Positions 1 to 6,495 of a stretch of DNA of 6,495 nucleotides are shown in pieces. Source of the stretch: an uncultured Flavobacteriales bacterium (GTDB lineage: Bacteria > Bacteroidota > Bacteroidia > Flavobacteriales > Vicingaceae); contig CAJXFJ010000104.1 in NCBI GenBank assembly GCA_913052515.1, positions 1 to 6,495 of the forward strand, given 5' to 3'. Under the pieces are notes generated by a model. The model saw nothing but the letters and a program-made list of their open reading frames with translations. It searched no databases and was not told the origin of the DNA. The position numbers were made by a program, and so were the translations under genes. Each line of letters starts with the position of its first letter. The stretch's first letter is position 1.

Positions 1-196
1 ATATGAAGTTTATTTTGAGCCAGAGATTTACCAAAAGAAATTAGCCATAAAAGTGGTTAAAGAGCAAATTTTGAACAATCAAGAATGGTACGAAAGCTTA
101 AAAAAAGTGGCATCTGAAGAAGGCCGTCCTTTAGAAGATGTTATTGAGGAAAACGCCATTTATATGGTTAATGTAAATTCAGAAAAGAAAAAATAA
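1..196 (+). CDS. C-terminal end of an unidentified protein (5' truncated)
   Basis: An open frame enters from the left edge (first full codon at base 2) and gives 64 residues before a TAA at 194-196. It is too short for the ORF track and has no start in the window. The visible part is charged and looks helical, with no membrane segment. I do not recognise the family. Residues 21-54 of the visible part align without gaps to the C-terminal tail of the convergent SGNH protein (its residues 442-475). Ten of the 34 positions are identical: E21, I23, N26, W29, E31, K34, A37, E45, N51 and A52; several others are conservative (Y/F after W, L/I before E, Y/F near the end). That conserved pattern supports the reading frame being real. 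The gene converges on the minus-strand operon with only 4 nt between the two stop codons. Its full function cannot be told from this fragment. Confidence 0.75.
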   Translation, partial: YEVYFEPEIYQKKLAIKVVKEQILNNQEWYESLKKVASEEGRPLEDVIEENAIYMVNVNSEKKK

Positions 197-205
197 GTTC
201 TTATT
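181..205 (-). terminator. weak candidate terminator between convergent genes
   Basis: An inverted repeat AATAAG/CTTATT (192-197 and 200-205, loop of 2 nt, more realistically 4) spans both stop codons. Read on the minus strand it is followed by a T-rich run (TTTTCTTTTCT), the order expected for an intrinsic terminator ending the minus-strand operon. The stem contains a single G-C pair, so it would be very weak, and such A/T palindromes arise easily in AT-rich DNA next to TAA stops. This is a candidate only. Confidence 0.2.
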
Positions 206-1652
206 GTTGATCTAGCTGCTCTAAAGTAAATTCAGCATTTATTCTTAAAGCTTCTTCAATTGTTATATTTCTATCAATTGCTTGTTGCTTAACCGCCTCA
301 AACCAGCTCTTATTTGACTTTATTTTTTCAATAGTCTCTAAAACAGCATCGTTGAATACATCCAAATCTTCATTTGTAAGCTTGCTTTTTGCAATGGATC
401 TTAACATTTCTTCATAGGTATAATTAGCAAGAGCAAAGTACTTTTTGGCTAATTTTTGATTTTCTTTTTGGTTTTCAAGGTGAGCTAAAAGACTTTTTCG
501 AATTGAGGTTTTTTCTTTGTAATGATTGAGTAGTCTTTCAATCATTACAAAGCTCTTTAATTTGATGTTTTCATCTGTCGATTCAAGAATTACAAGATCA
601 GTTTTAGGAAGTTCAATTTCAAGATCTAAATAATCTGCTGGCATGTGTAAACCATAAAATCGATCTGGCCATTCTATGATTTCATTGTAAAAATGAAAAC
701 GGGATCTATCTGAAAAGCAAGAATCTAGAACAGGATAAAATCCTTCGAAGCTCTGGAAAAAACTATCACCGCAAGATAGTAGCACAGGCTTTTTCTCGCT
801 AGGTGTAACAGTAAACTCTAATTCCGGATAATAGAGCGTATCTCTGGCTATGTTTTGCATTAAATTCATCGATTCAACTAGGTCATAGTCCGTATATCGA
901 TAATCTTCTACGGTATATGTACCCGCTTTTCGAATGATACTAGGAACATTTAAATTAAAGTTTGATTTCAAATAGTTCATTAAACTATCCGCTGCATAGC
1001 TTACCGCATTACCCGACCAATGAAGTCCATTGTCGCTAAAAATCTTGGACTCTAAAGTGTTCTTTTTGGACTGGAAGTACTTTAAATAATCAATAGTGTT
1101 TACATCATGTTGTTCTAAAAGCTGTGTAAAAACATCATAATTGGTAGAATCTTTTTTTTGCGCCAATAAATATTGCGGGATTTTCTCAGGGTAGATAGCA
1201 GCCTTGCCTGGTGCTATTAAAAAGAGAAATTTTATTTGGTGATTAGCTAAAGTATCTTGAAGTTCTTTGAGTTTCTTAGCATATAAATTAAGTTCTGTAA
1301 CTCCAATATAGTCTTTCCCTAAATAGGTGTTAACATAGTCCAATGGAAGCATGGTTCTACCATTTCTGACAACCCCTAGCAGGTTTATCTTATCAAATAC
1401 AGAATATTTCCATTGATTGTTAAATCGAATAAAAAAATGATGAAAGCCAATGCTATCTTTTAAATGAGACTCCATTCTTTGTTGAAAAGACCCATTTATA
1501 AATTCATTCTTTGTGTATTTCGGTTTCTTTTCCAAATGAAAATCGCCACTTAACGGTGTTTGCTCTTCTATTTGAAAAAAGTAGAAATAAGTTGGAATTG
1601 TTAATGCAACAATGAAAATGATAAACAAATATTTACTTAGACTTTGTTTCAT
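201..1652 (-). CDS. AlgX/AlgJ-like SGNH-fold glycan O-acetyltransferase, membrane-anchored
   Basis: This is the likely periplasmic partner of the MBOAT encoded just upstream, moving an acyl (probably acetyl) group onto a surface glycan. In the 483-residue product, residues 7-26 form one hydrophobic segment (signal anchor), leaving the rest outside the cytoplasm. The catalytic-like region follows: a hydrophobic strand ending in IAPGK (146-150), an HWS motif with H211 preceded by D207, and a GDSF motif with S297 as the presumed nucleophile. A later strand, DLVILEST (352-359), fits the SGNH fold. The usual AlgX/AlgJ D-x-H-W spacing is replaced by D-N-G-L-H-W, so the acid residue is either shifted or elsewhere. 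A helical, charged extension (about 372-483) ends in a tail resembling that of the convergent neighbour. The start is ATG one base after the MBOAT stop (TAA-G-ATG) with no Shine-Dalgarno, implying translational coupling. The family assignment is confident; the acceptor and exact acyl group are unknown. A non-acetyl esterase role is the main alternative. Confidence 0.85.
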   Translation of the reverse strand: MKQSLSKYLFIIFIVALTIPTYFYFFQIEEQTPLSGDFHLEKKPKYTKNEFINGSFQQRMESHLKDSIGFHHFFIRFNNQWKYSVFDKINLLGVVRNGRTMLPLDYVNTYLGKDYIGVTELNLYAKKLKELQDTLANHQIKFLFLIAPGKAAIYPEKIPQYLLAQKKDSTNYDVFTQLLEQHDVNTIDYLKYFQSKKNTLESKIFSDNGLHWSGNAVSYAADSLMNYLKSNFNLNVPSIIRKAGTYTVEDYRYTDYDLVESMNLMQNIARDTLYYPELEFTVTPSEKKPVLLSCGDSFFQSFEGFYPVLDSCFSDRSRFHFYNEIIEWPDRFYGLHMPADYLDLEIELPKTDLVILESTDENIKLKSFVMIERLLNHYKEKTSIRKSLLAHLENQKENQKLAKKYFALANYTYEEMLRSIAKSKLTNEDLDVFNDAVLETIEKIKSNKSWFEAVKQQAIDRNITIEEALRINAEFTLEQLDQQ

Positions 1653-1653
1653 C

Positions 1654-3078
1654 TTAAAATCTGAAATAAATAAATGGATTAAAGGAAGAACTTACAATCT
1701 CAGTTGCCGAGAAGAAAATGAGCGTTAAACTAAAAAGCAGCTTGAAAACATTTGTTCTAGCTGTTTGACTATTAATAAAGCGATTGTATGCTGCATACAG
1801 TTGCTTCCAAAGTGAGCCAAAGCTTAATAAAATTGCTACGCTTATAATAATCCAAGGCTCATCACTAGTAAAAATATAATATGGGAAATCAAAGTTAAAA
1901 GCATACATCGACTTATAAAATGTTGCGGCTTCTGTTAAAGTATCAGCGCGAAAAAGAACCCAGCCATTTATGGAAATAAAAAAGGTTAAGAGGATACTAA
2001 AAAATGTAGGTAGCTTGCTTGTGATTTTCAATAAAAATAATCTGTCTAGAACTAGAAATGTTCCATGAAAAGCTCCCCAGACAATAAAATTCCATGAAGC
2101 TCCATGCCATAACCCTGATATTAAGAAAACTACCCATAAGTTGCTGTATAAGCGAAGTTTAGATTTAACTCTATTTCCTCCTAGGGGAATGTATAAGTAG
2201 TCTCGCATCCAGCTTCCAAGGGTAATGTGCCACCTTTGCCAAAACTCAGTAATACTTTTAGAAGTATATGGACTGTTAAAGTTTTCGGGGAAGGAAAAGC
2301 CCATCATTTTTCCCAATCCGATGGCCATATCTGAGTAAGCCGAAAAGTCAAAATAAATTTGAAAAGTATAGCAAATGATGCCTATCCACGCTTGTGTAGA
2401 GGAAATGTCAATGGAATTTAATGCAAATATGGCATCCGCTTCTTTTCCAACTACATTGGCTATTAGCATTTTTTTAGCCAGTCCAATTGAAAATCGAAAA
2501 ACCCCAATAAGCTTTTCATGATGGTTGTCATGTACACGCTTTGTAATCTGTTCGGCAATTTCTTTATACCTCACTATAGGGCCTGCAATTAGCTGTGGAA
2601 ACAACATAATATACAAAGCGTAGTCCGAAAGTTTTTGAAGTGGGGGCTTTACTTTTTTATAGATATCAACCGAGTAGCTAATCTTTTGAAAAGTGTAAAA
2701 ACTAATACCAATTGGAAGTATAATTTTAGTCCATTTTATTGGATGATCAACCCATTGGACTAAGACCTGATTGACATTTTCAATAAAGAAGTTTGCGTAC
2801 TTGAAGTAGAGCAGTATTAAGGTGTTTAGCAAAATAGATAGCCACAAGAAAATAAATTTTTTTCTACCTTCTTCAAGCGTATCCATCTGTTTGATAATAA
2901 AAAAGTCAATTGCTATTGAAGCAAGAGCAATCAACAAAAAGTCGGGCGAGCCCCATGCATAAAACAAGAGACTTGAAAGAAGAGTAAAGCCATTTTTATA
3001 CTTATGGTCTATAAAGTGATAGACAATAAGAAATAAAGGAAGAAAGAAAAAAAGAAAAATGACACTACTAAATACCAT
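1654..3078 (-). CDS. MBOAT family O-acyltransferase (AlgI/DltB/PatA type)
   Basis: This polytopic inner-membrane acyltransferase is expected to take an acyl group from a cytoplasmic donor (acetyl-CoA in well-studied relatives) and pass it across the membrane to an SGNH partner. The 474 residues match the usual AlgI length. Family landmarks appear in order: the N-terminal MVFSSVIFLFFFLPLF helix, GISFYTFQKISY (124-135), LIAGPIVRY (163-171), FWQRWHITLGSW (279-290) with H284, the DYLYIPLGGNR stretch (293-303), and SGLWHGASWNF (321-331). The latter holds H325, the histidine considered catalytic in MBOATs, followed by a WGAFHG segment (334-339). All key motifs are intact. The ATG directly abuts the TAG of the GT2 gene (zero gap), and the SGNH gene starts one base after its own stop. 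This pairing is the classic MBOAT plus AlgJ/AlgX arrangement. It is not necessarily an alginate gene: no alginate polymerase or epimerase is nearby, so I give no symbol. Confidence 0.95.
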   Translation of the reverse strand: MVFSSVIFLFFFLPLFLIVYHFIDHKYKNGFTLLSSLLFYAWGSPDFLLIALASIAIDFFIIKQMDTLEEGRKKFIFLWLSILLNTLILLYFKYANFFIENVNQVLVQWVDHPIKWTKIILPIGISFYTFQKISYSVDIYKKVKPPLQKLSDYALYIMLFPQLIAGPIVRYKEIAEQITKRVHDNHHEKLIGVFRFSIGLAKKMLIANVVGKEADAIFALNSIDISSTQAWIGIICYTFQIYFDFSAYSDMAIGLGKMMGFSFPENFNSPYTSKSITEFWQRWHITLGSWMRDYLYIPLGGNRVKSKLRLYSNLWVVFLISGLWHGASWNFIVWGAFHGTFLVLDRLFLLKITSKLPTFFSILLTFFISINGWVLFRADTLTEAATFYKSMYAFNFDFPYYIFTSDEPWIIISVAILLSFGSLWKQLYAAYNRFINSQTARTNVFKLLFSLTLIFFSATEIVSSSFNPFIYFRF

Positions 3079-3789
3079 CTAGTGATATTTCATGATACAA
3101 TAAATTGCTCTAAAACCATCTTTCCAACCAATTTTCTTGCCTTCTTCATAGGTTCTTCCATAGTATGAAATACCTACTTCATAAATTCTAATTTTTGGAA
3201 TTTTTGCTAGTTTGGCGGTAAGTTCTGGCTCAAAACCAAATCTTTTTTCTTTTAGTTTTAGGCCTTTCGCAATGTCTGAACGAATCATTTTATAACAAGT
3301 TTCCATATCTGTTAAATTGAGATTGGTAAACATGTTCGACAAAAATGTCAAGAACTTATTTCCTATAGAGTGCCAGAAGAATAGAATCCGGTGCGGATTA
3401 CCTCCTAAAAATCGTGACCCATATACCACATCTGCATTTCCTTCAACAATCGGTCTCAATAAATCATTGTATTCTCTTGGGTCGTACTCTAAATCTGCAT
3501 CTTGTACTACTAAGTATTCTCCACTAGCCAATTCAATTGCTTTATGAATAGCGGCACCTTTTCCTTGATTTTTTTCCTGATTGAAAAGTTGAATAGGAAG
3601 ATCAGGGTTTTCGCTTTGATATTTTTCTACAGCTTGAACAGTATCATCTGTAGAGCAATCGTTTACAATAATTAGTTCTTTTTTAATGTCATTAACCAAT
3701 TGAACTGCCTTAATTCTTTCCAGAATCAAATGAATTGTACGGGCTTCGTTATATGCAGGAATTAATATAGATAGCGTCTTTATTGTCAT
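3079..3789 (-). CDS. GT2 glycosyltransferase, polyprenyl-phosphate hexose synthase-like (DPM1/DPG synthase type)
   Basis: This enzyme probably transfers a hexose from a nucleotide sugar to a polyprenyl (undecaprenyl) phosphate at the cytoplasmic face of the inner membrane. The 236 residues form a single GT-A domain with PAYNE (11-15), VNDCSTDDT (42-50), NQGKGAAI (74-81), the metal-binding DAD within QDADLEYDP (D97, D99), GSRFLGG (124-130), LTDMETCYKM (159-168), GFEPEL (185-190) and a terminal YYGRTYEEGKKIGWKDG block (209-225). That set is typical of dolichol-phosphate mannose or glucose synthases. There are no C-terminal transmembrane helices, so it is the short, membrane-associated form, unlike GtrB/ArnC types that carry two helices. 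It starts 3 nt after the GT-C gene and its TAG is directly followed by the MBOAT ATG. The neighbouring GT-C enzyme is the obvious consumer of the lipid-linked sugar. The sugar (glucose, mannose or other) cannot be read from sequence. Confidence 0.92.
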   Translation of the reverse strand: MTIKTLSILIPAYNEARTIHLILERIKAVQLVNDIKKELIIVNDCSTDDTVQAVEKYQSENPDLPIQLFNQEKNQGKGAAIHKAIELASGEYLVVQDADLEYDPREYNDLLRPIVEGNADVVYGSRFLGGNPHRILFFWHSIGNKFLTFLSNMFTNLNLTDMETCYKMIRSDIAKGLKLKEKRFGFEPELTAKLAKIPKIRIYEVGISYYGRTYEEGKKIGWKDGFRAIYCIMKYH

Positions 3790-3792
3790 ACT

Positions 3793-5652
3793 TTAAGGAT
3801 ACTGATAGGCGATGGATTTTAATTCTATATCATCAACAAGAAAACTAGCACCATCAGGGTTATAAACATAAATAGAATAAATGTCATCATGAAATCGGAT
3901 ATCCGGAAGATCTCTTATTACCGATTGCGTTGACCATTTGAACTGTTCTAATTGATTAAAATCAATTGCAATAGAACTGTAATAATATCTCATTTTTAAT
4001 TCAACATCCATTACCTCAAAAACCAAATAAGCTTTTTTTCCTTCATTGTTTGCTGTGGGGTTAATCTTGCAACTTAATTCAACCCCACTTCCTGCTCGGC
4101 TTTCTAGTATATGGTAAAAGCTTCGGTATGCTGGCGTAAACGAAACTTCAGGACTTAATTGAAAGCATTGCCCTTGTTCTTCATTGTAGATTGTCTCGTT
4201 TAAGTAGCCCAATTCTTCAAAGTCCTGTTTATATACAGTATGAGTTACAAACTTAGATGGCATTTCTTGTAGCTTTTGACGAAGCACATCATCCCCAGCC
4301 CAACTAGGGTCTAACAAATCCCGATTAACCGTTTGAGCACTTAATGCAAAGTAGTTTTCCTTAGCATATTTTTCAGAAATGTTCGACATTCCCCAAACTC
4401 CTATGCTATATTGATATACCCTTAAAACGCCTATTAATGCCAAGCCAATGAATAGACTTAAGGCCATTATTTTCACAATTTTTATTTGTCTGAAACTATA
4501 ATTAATACAACTTGCTAAAGGAAATACAAGCAAGGCTTGATATTCTGTAAAACCACGATGTCCGAATCCTGAACCATACCAATAATTACTCCAGCTAAGA
4601 ATAAACCAAACTTGTGCAATGGTGGCAATTAAAATAGGAAGTCCGTATTGGTTTCTTTTTTGAAATAAAGTAAAAAGTCCAACCAAAATTAAGAGCACAA
4701 CCGGGTGGTGAAATGCCCAACCTGTGCGAAAGCCAAAGAATCCATTTTTGATTTGCGGTTGTGAAAAATCAAACCAATCTACTGCATAGCTAAAATGAAA
4801 ATAATCACCAGTTTGCATTTTCCAGTAAAGAAGTTGCGGTATAGTCAGAAGAAACCCGGATACTGCAATAACGACTAAAAACTTTATTTTACCTAAATAC
4901 CATAGGATTCGACTTGGAAGGTCTTTAATAGAGTGAATCCCCCAAAGTGAAAAAATGATGAGCAAGAAAAAACTTGACGGCCTTATTAGCATGCAAAGTG
5001 AAAATGTGAGCCCAACTAGTATGCTATTTCGAATACTTTGTTTTTCATGCCATTTGATTGTTAAATCAAGAAATACCAAGTACAGCCCCCATAAAATAGG
5101 GTGGACAATTTGAGGAAAGTAAGCTTGGTAAAAAAAGGTGTTGGTTCCAAAAATTAGAATCAAAATGGAAAGAGCGACAATCGAATCTTTGAAATACCTC
5201 AATAATATTTTACGAAGTAAAAAGATGGAATAAATTACAAAGGCAAAACACCAAAGTGAAATTACTATGTGAAACGGCCGATCAAAACTGCTATAGTCAC
5301 TATAAACAACAGACATGACTGCTTTTGTAGCTATATAAGGCGGAGCATAAAACATGGCCAATCCCATTGGGTAAACAATCACTGGGTTTTCGTCAACATA
5401 CTTTACCTGATAGAAACTATAGGATGGCTTTACTGCTTCAAAATAGTTTGATGTGGTTTCTAGTGTATGAAGATCTCCGCTTTCTATAATAGCAGGGAGG
5501 TATAAGTAATAACCAAAGTTATCCCAGTCAAAACTATTCGCTTTTGGTTGATTATCCCAAGTGTTATTTCTAAGGTGTACCGTGATAAGTACAGCAACCG
5601 TAAACAAAACTGCTATATAGCTAAAGCGATTTTTTTGAGGTAAAAATGACAT
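3793..5652 (-). CDS. GT-C-type membrane glycosyltransferase with C-terminal beta-rich domain
   Basis: This 619-residue polytopic protein has roughly ten membrane segments between residues 11 and 411, then a soluble part of about 200 residues. After the first helix a periplasmic loop carries FDWDNFGYYLYLPA (41-54), with D42/D44 where GT-C enzymes have their catalytic acidic motif. YPMGLAMFYAPP (94-105) and YWYGSGFGHRGFTEYQ (357-372) are further landmarks that I associate with Bacteroidota GT-C/ArnT-like proteins. The end (about 500-612) looks beta-rich and finishes with IYVYNPDGASFLVDDIEL (594-611), the closing-strand pattern of jelly-roll, carbohydrate-binding-like domains. The expected role is transfer of a sugar from a polyprenyl-phosphate donor to a glycan, lipid or protein on the periplasmic side. 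The following GT2 gene could make that donor. ATG at 5652 lies 10 nt after the CoA-transferase stop. Superfamily-level assignment is fairly sure; donor, acceptor and the sugar-binding role of the tail are inference. Confidence 0.75.
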   Translation of the reverse strand: MSFLPQKNRFSYIAVLFTVAVLITVHLRNNTWDNQPKANSFDWDNFGYYLYLPAIIESGDLHTLETTSNYFEAVKPSYSFYQVKYVDENPVIVYPMGLAMFYAPPYIATKAVMSVVYSDYSSFDRPFHIVISLWCFAFVIYSIFLLRKILLRYFKDSIVALSILILIFGTNTFFYQAYFPQIVHPILWGLYLVFLDLTIKWHEKQSIRNSILVGLTFSLCMLIRPSSFFLLIIFSLWGIHSIKDLPSRILWYLGKIKFLVVIAVSGFLLTIPQLLYWKMQTGDYFHFSYAVDWFDFSQPQIKNGFFGFRTGWAFHHPVVLLILVGLFTLFQKRNQYGLPILIATIAQVWFILSWSNYWYGSGFGHRGFTEYQALLVFPLASCINYSFRQIKIVKIMALSLFIGLALIGVLRVYQYSIGVWGMSNISEKYAKENYFALSAQTVNRDLLDPSWAGDDVLRQKLQEMPSKFVTHTVYKQDFEELGYLNETIYNEEQGQCFQLSPEVSFTPAYRSFYHILESRAGSGVELSCKINPTANNEGKKAYLVFEVMDVELKMRYYYSSIAIDFNQLEQFKWSTQSVIRDLPDIRFHDDIYSIYVYNPDGASFLVDDIELKSIAYQYP

Positions 5653-5662
5653 GGTGAATAAA

Positions 5663-6316
5663 TTAAATCTTCATCTCTGGAATATCACCTTCAACAATGA
5701 GGTCACCTTCAGTAGCTGCTTTAATTTCCTCAACACTTACTCCTGGAGCTCTTTCTTTTAAAACAAATGAGCCATCTTTTACTTCAAGCACCGCCATGTT
5801 AGTTACTACCTTGGTAATGCAGTTTACTCCGGTTAAAGGCAATGTGCACTTTTTGAGGAGCTTTGAATCGCCTCTTTTATTAGTGTGCATCATGGCTACT
5901 ATGATGTTTTCAGCAGAAGCTACCAAGTCCATTGCGCCGCCCATTCCTTTTACCATTTTACCAGGAATTTTCCAGTTGGCAATGTCTCCATTTTGGTCTA
6001 CCTCCATGGCTCCTAAAACAGTAAGCTGAACTTTGCCTCCGCGAATCATGGCAAAGCTTTCTGCTGAATGAAAAAATACAGAACCTGGACGAGTAGTAAT
6101 GGTTTGTTTACCTGCATTTATTAAGTCAGCATCTACTTCATCTTCTGTTGGAAAAGGTCCCATGCCTAACAAACCATTTTCTGATTGTAAGGTAACATCA
6201 ATTCCTTCTGGAATGTAATTAGCTACTAAAGTTGGAATACCAATTCCAAGGTTTACATACCAGCCATCTTTTAATTCTTGTGCTATACGTTTTGCAATTC
6301 CGTTCTTGTCAATCAT
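5663..6316 (-). CDS. scoB: 3-oxoacid (succinyl-CoA:acetoacetate) CoA-transferase subunit B
   Basis: This is the beta subunit of a family I CoA-transferase, a cytoplasmic enzyme that moves CoA between succinyl-CoA and acetoacetate in ketone-body and short-chain acyl metabolism. The product is 217 residues, full length for the family. It shows NLGIGIPTLV (22-31), the signature LQSENGLLG (43-51) with catalytic Glu46 that forms the glutamyl-CoA thioester, then TTRPGSVFFHSAESFAMIRGG (kept in the family), VLGAMEVD (100-107) and KGMGGAMDLV (123-132). It starts 9 nt after the stop of the subunit A gene, the usual pairing, so the two form the heteromer. No residue appears missing. An alternative substrate (acetate CoA-transferase AtoA, or 3-oxoadipate) cannot be excluded, but the sequence is closest in feel to ScoB. 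The glycan genes follow only 10 nt later. Confidence 0.95.
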   Translation of the reverse strand: MIDKNGIAKRIAQELKDGWYVNLGIGIPTLVANYIPEGIDVTLQSENGLLGMGPFPTEDEVDADLINAGKQTITTRPGSVFFHSAESFAMIRGGKVQLTVLGAMEVDQNGDIANWKIPGKMVKGMGGAMDLVASAENIIVAMMHTNKRGDSKLLKKCTLPLTGVNCITKVVTNMAVLEVKDGSFVLKERAPGVSVEEIKAATEGDLIVEGDIPEMKI

Positions 6317-6325
6317 AACGCTTGT

Positions 6326-6495
6326 TTATTGGCTTACAGTTCTTTGTTCAATTCTTTTCTCGTAATTCTTCCCTTCAAATATGCGATGCACATAAATACC
6401 CGGTGTGTGAATTTCATTAGGGTTAAGTTCTCCTGGCTCAACTAACTCTTCTACTTCTGCTATGGTTATTTTTCCTGCCATAGCCATTACCGGAT
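6326..6495 (-). CDS. scoA: 3-oxoacid CoA-transferase subunit A, C-terminal fragment (cut by window edge)
   Basis: A minus-strand frame enters from the right edge and ends in TAA (6328-6326), giving the last 55 residues. The visible sequence contains MAMAGKITIAEVEELVEPG (3-21) and IHTPGIYVHRIFEG (28-41), the conserved end of ScoA/AtoD-type subunits, including the EPGEL and HTPG motifs. The remainder, roughly three quarters of the gene, lies beyond the window. It precedes subunit B by 9 nt, giving the standard A-B order. Together they form one functional enzyme, and the operon promoter must lie further to the right. Confidence 0.93.
   Translation of the reverse strand, partial: PVMAMAGKITIAEVEELVEPGELNPNEIHTPGIYVHRIFEGKNYEKRIEQRTVSQ

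Larger units (their letters stand above)
201..6495 (-). other. probable single polycistronic unit of six genes
   Basis: Six minus-strand genes follow one another with gaps of 9, 10, 3, 0 and 1 nt. The GT2 TAG is immediately followed by the MBOAT ATG, and the MBOAT TAA by G then the SGNH ATG. No intergenic room exists for a promoter or terminator, although promoters inside coding sequence cannot be excluded. The last three junctions suggest translational coupling and a fixed production ratio, especially for the MBOAT/SGNH pair. Confidence 0.8.

Noticed and set aside
192..205. Strong bidirectional terminator at the convergent junction
   Set aside because: The stem has a single G-C pair and only the minus strand has a following T-rich run, so at best it is a weak one-sided candidate.
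2570..2581. CTCACTATAGGG on the plus strand, identical to the core of the phage T7 RNA polymerase promoter
   Set aside because: The upstream part of the T7 promoter does not match, and the bases encode the conserved GPIVRY motif of the MBOAT on the other strand. Coincidence of codon choice.
201..3078. Interpretation as part of an alginate biosynthesis locus
   Set aside because: Although the MBOAT and SGNH proteins resemble AlgI and AlgX/AlgJ, no alginate polymerase, epimerase, lyase or export gene is present. These families acylate many different glycans.
3317..3547. Plus-strand open frame of 76 codons
   Set aside because: It lies wholly inside the GT2 gene on the opposite strand, shows no family motif, and the opposite frame has a convincing conserved protein.
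5269..5451. Plus-strand open frame of 60 codons
   Set aside because: Antisense shadow of the GT-C gene, covering its conserved YPMGLAMF region, with no recognisable protein features of its own.
5697..6029. Plus-strand open frame of 110 codons
   Set aside because: Antisense to the well-conserved CoA-transferase subunit B; its composition reflects the complementary codons and it has no independent support.

Overview
The window looks like a chromosomal segment from a member of the Bacteroidota (Flavobacteriia/Cytophagia-like). The reasons are AT-rich DNA, starts without clear Shine-Dalgarno sequences, and Bacteroidota-type membrane proteins of surface-glycan biosynthesis. This placement rests on the look of the proteins only, since no marker gene is present.

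Layout: the left edge carries the 3' end of one plus-strand gene (ends at 196). Everything else, from 201 to the right edge, is a single minus-strand run. In transcription order it encodes the end of a 3-oxoacid CoA-transferase subunit A (6326-6495, partial), subunit B (5663-6316), a polytopic GT-C-type glycosyltransferase with a soluble C-terminal domain (3793-5652), a DPM1/DPG-synthase-like GT2 glycosyltransferase (3079-3789), an AlgI-type MBOAT O-acyltransferase (1654-3078), and an AlgX/AlgJ-like SGNH protein with an N-terminal membrane anchor (201-1652). The gaps are 9, 10, 3, 0 and 1 nt, so all six are probably cotranscribed and the last ones translationally coupled. The promoter lies beyond the right edge. 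The longest non-coding stretch is 10 nt, and I see no RNA genes, mobile elements or CRISPR.

Working together (inference): the GT2 enzyme would charge a polyprenyl phosphate with a sugar on the cytoplasmic face. The GT-C enzyme would use that lipid-linked sugar on the periplasmic face. The MBOAT would bring an acyl (probably acetyl) group across the membrane, and the SGNH partner would place it on the glycan. No polymerase, flippase or export gene is visible, so the acceptor is unknown. The CoA-transferase pair is a classic metabolic module, and its link to the glycan genes may be only positional.

The most notable observation is that the two convergent genes at the left, which are otherwise different, end in the same kind of short helical C-terminal tail. 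It aligns without gaps over 34 residues with 10 identities, including W, E, K, A and an NA pair, and suggests a shared, possibly undescribed, tail module.
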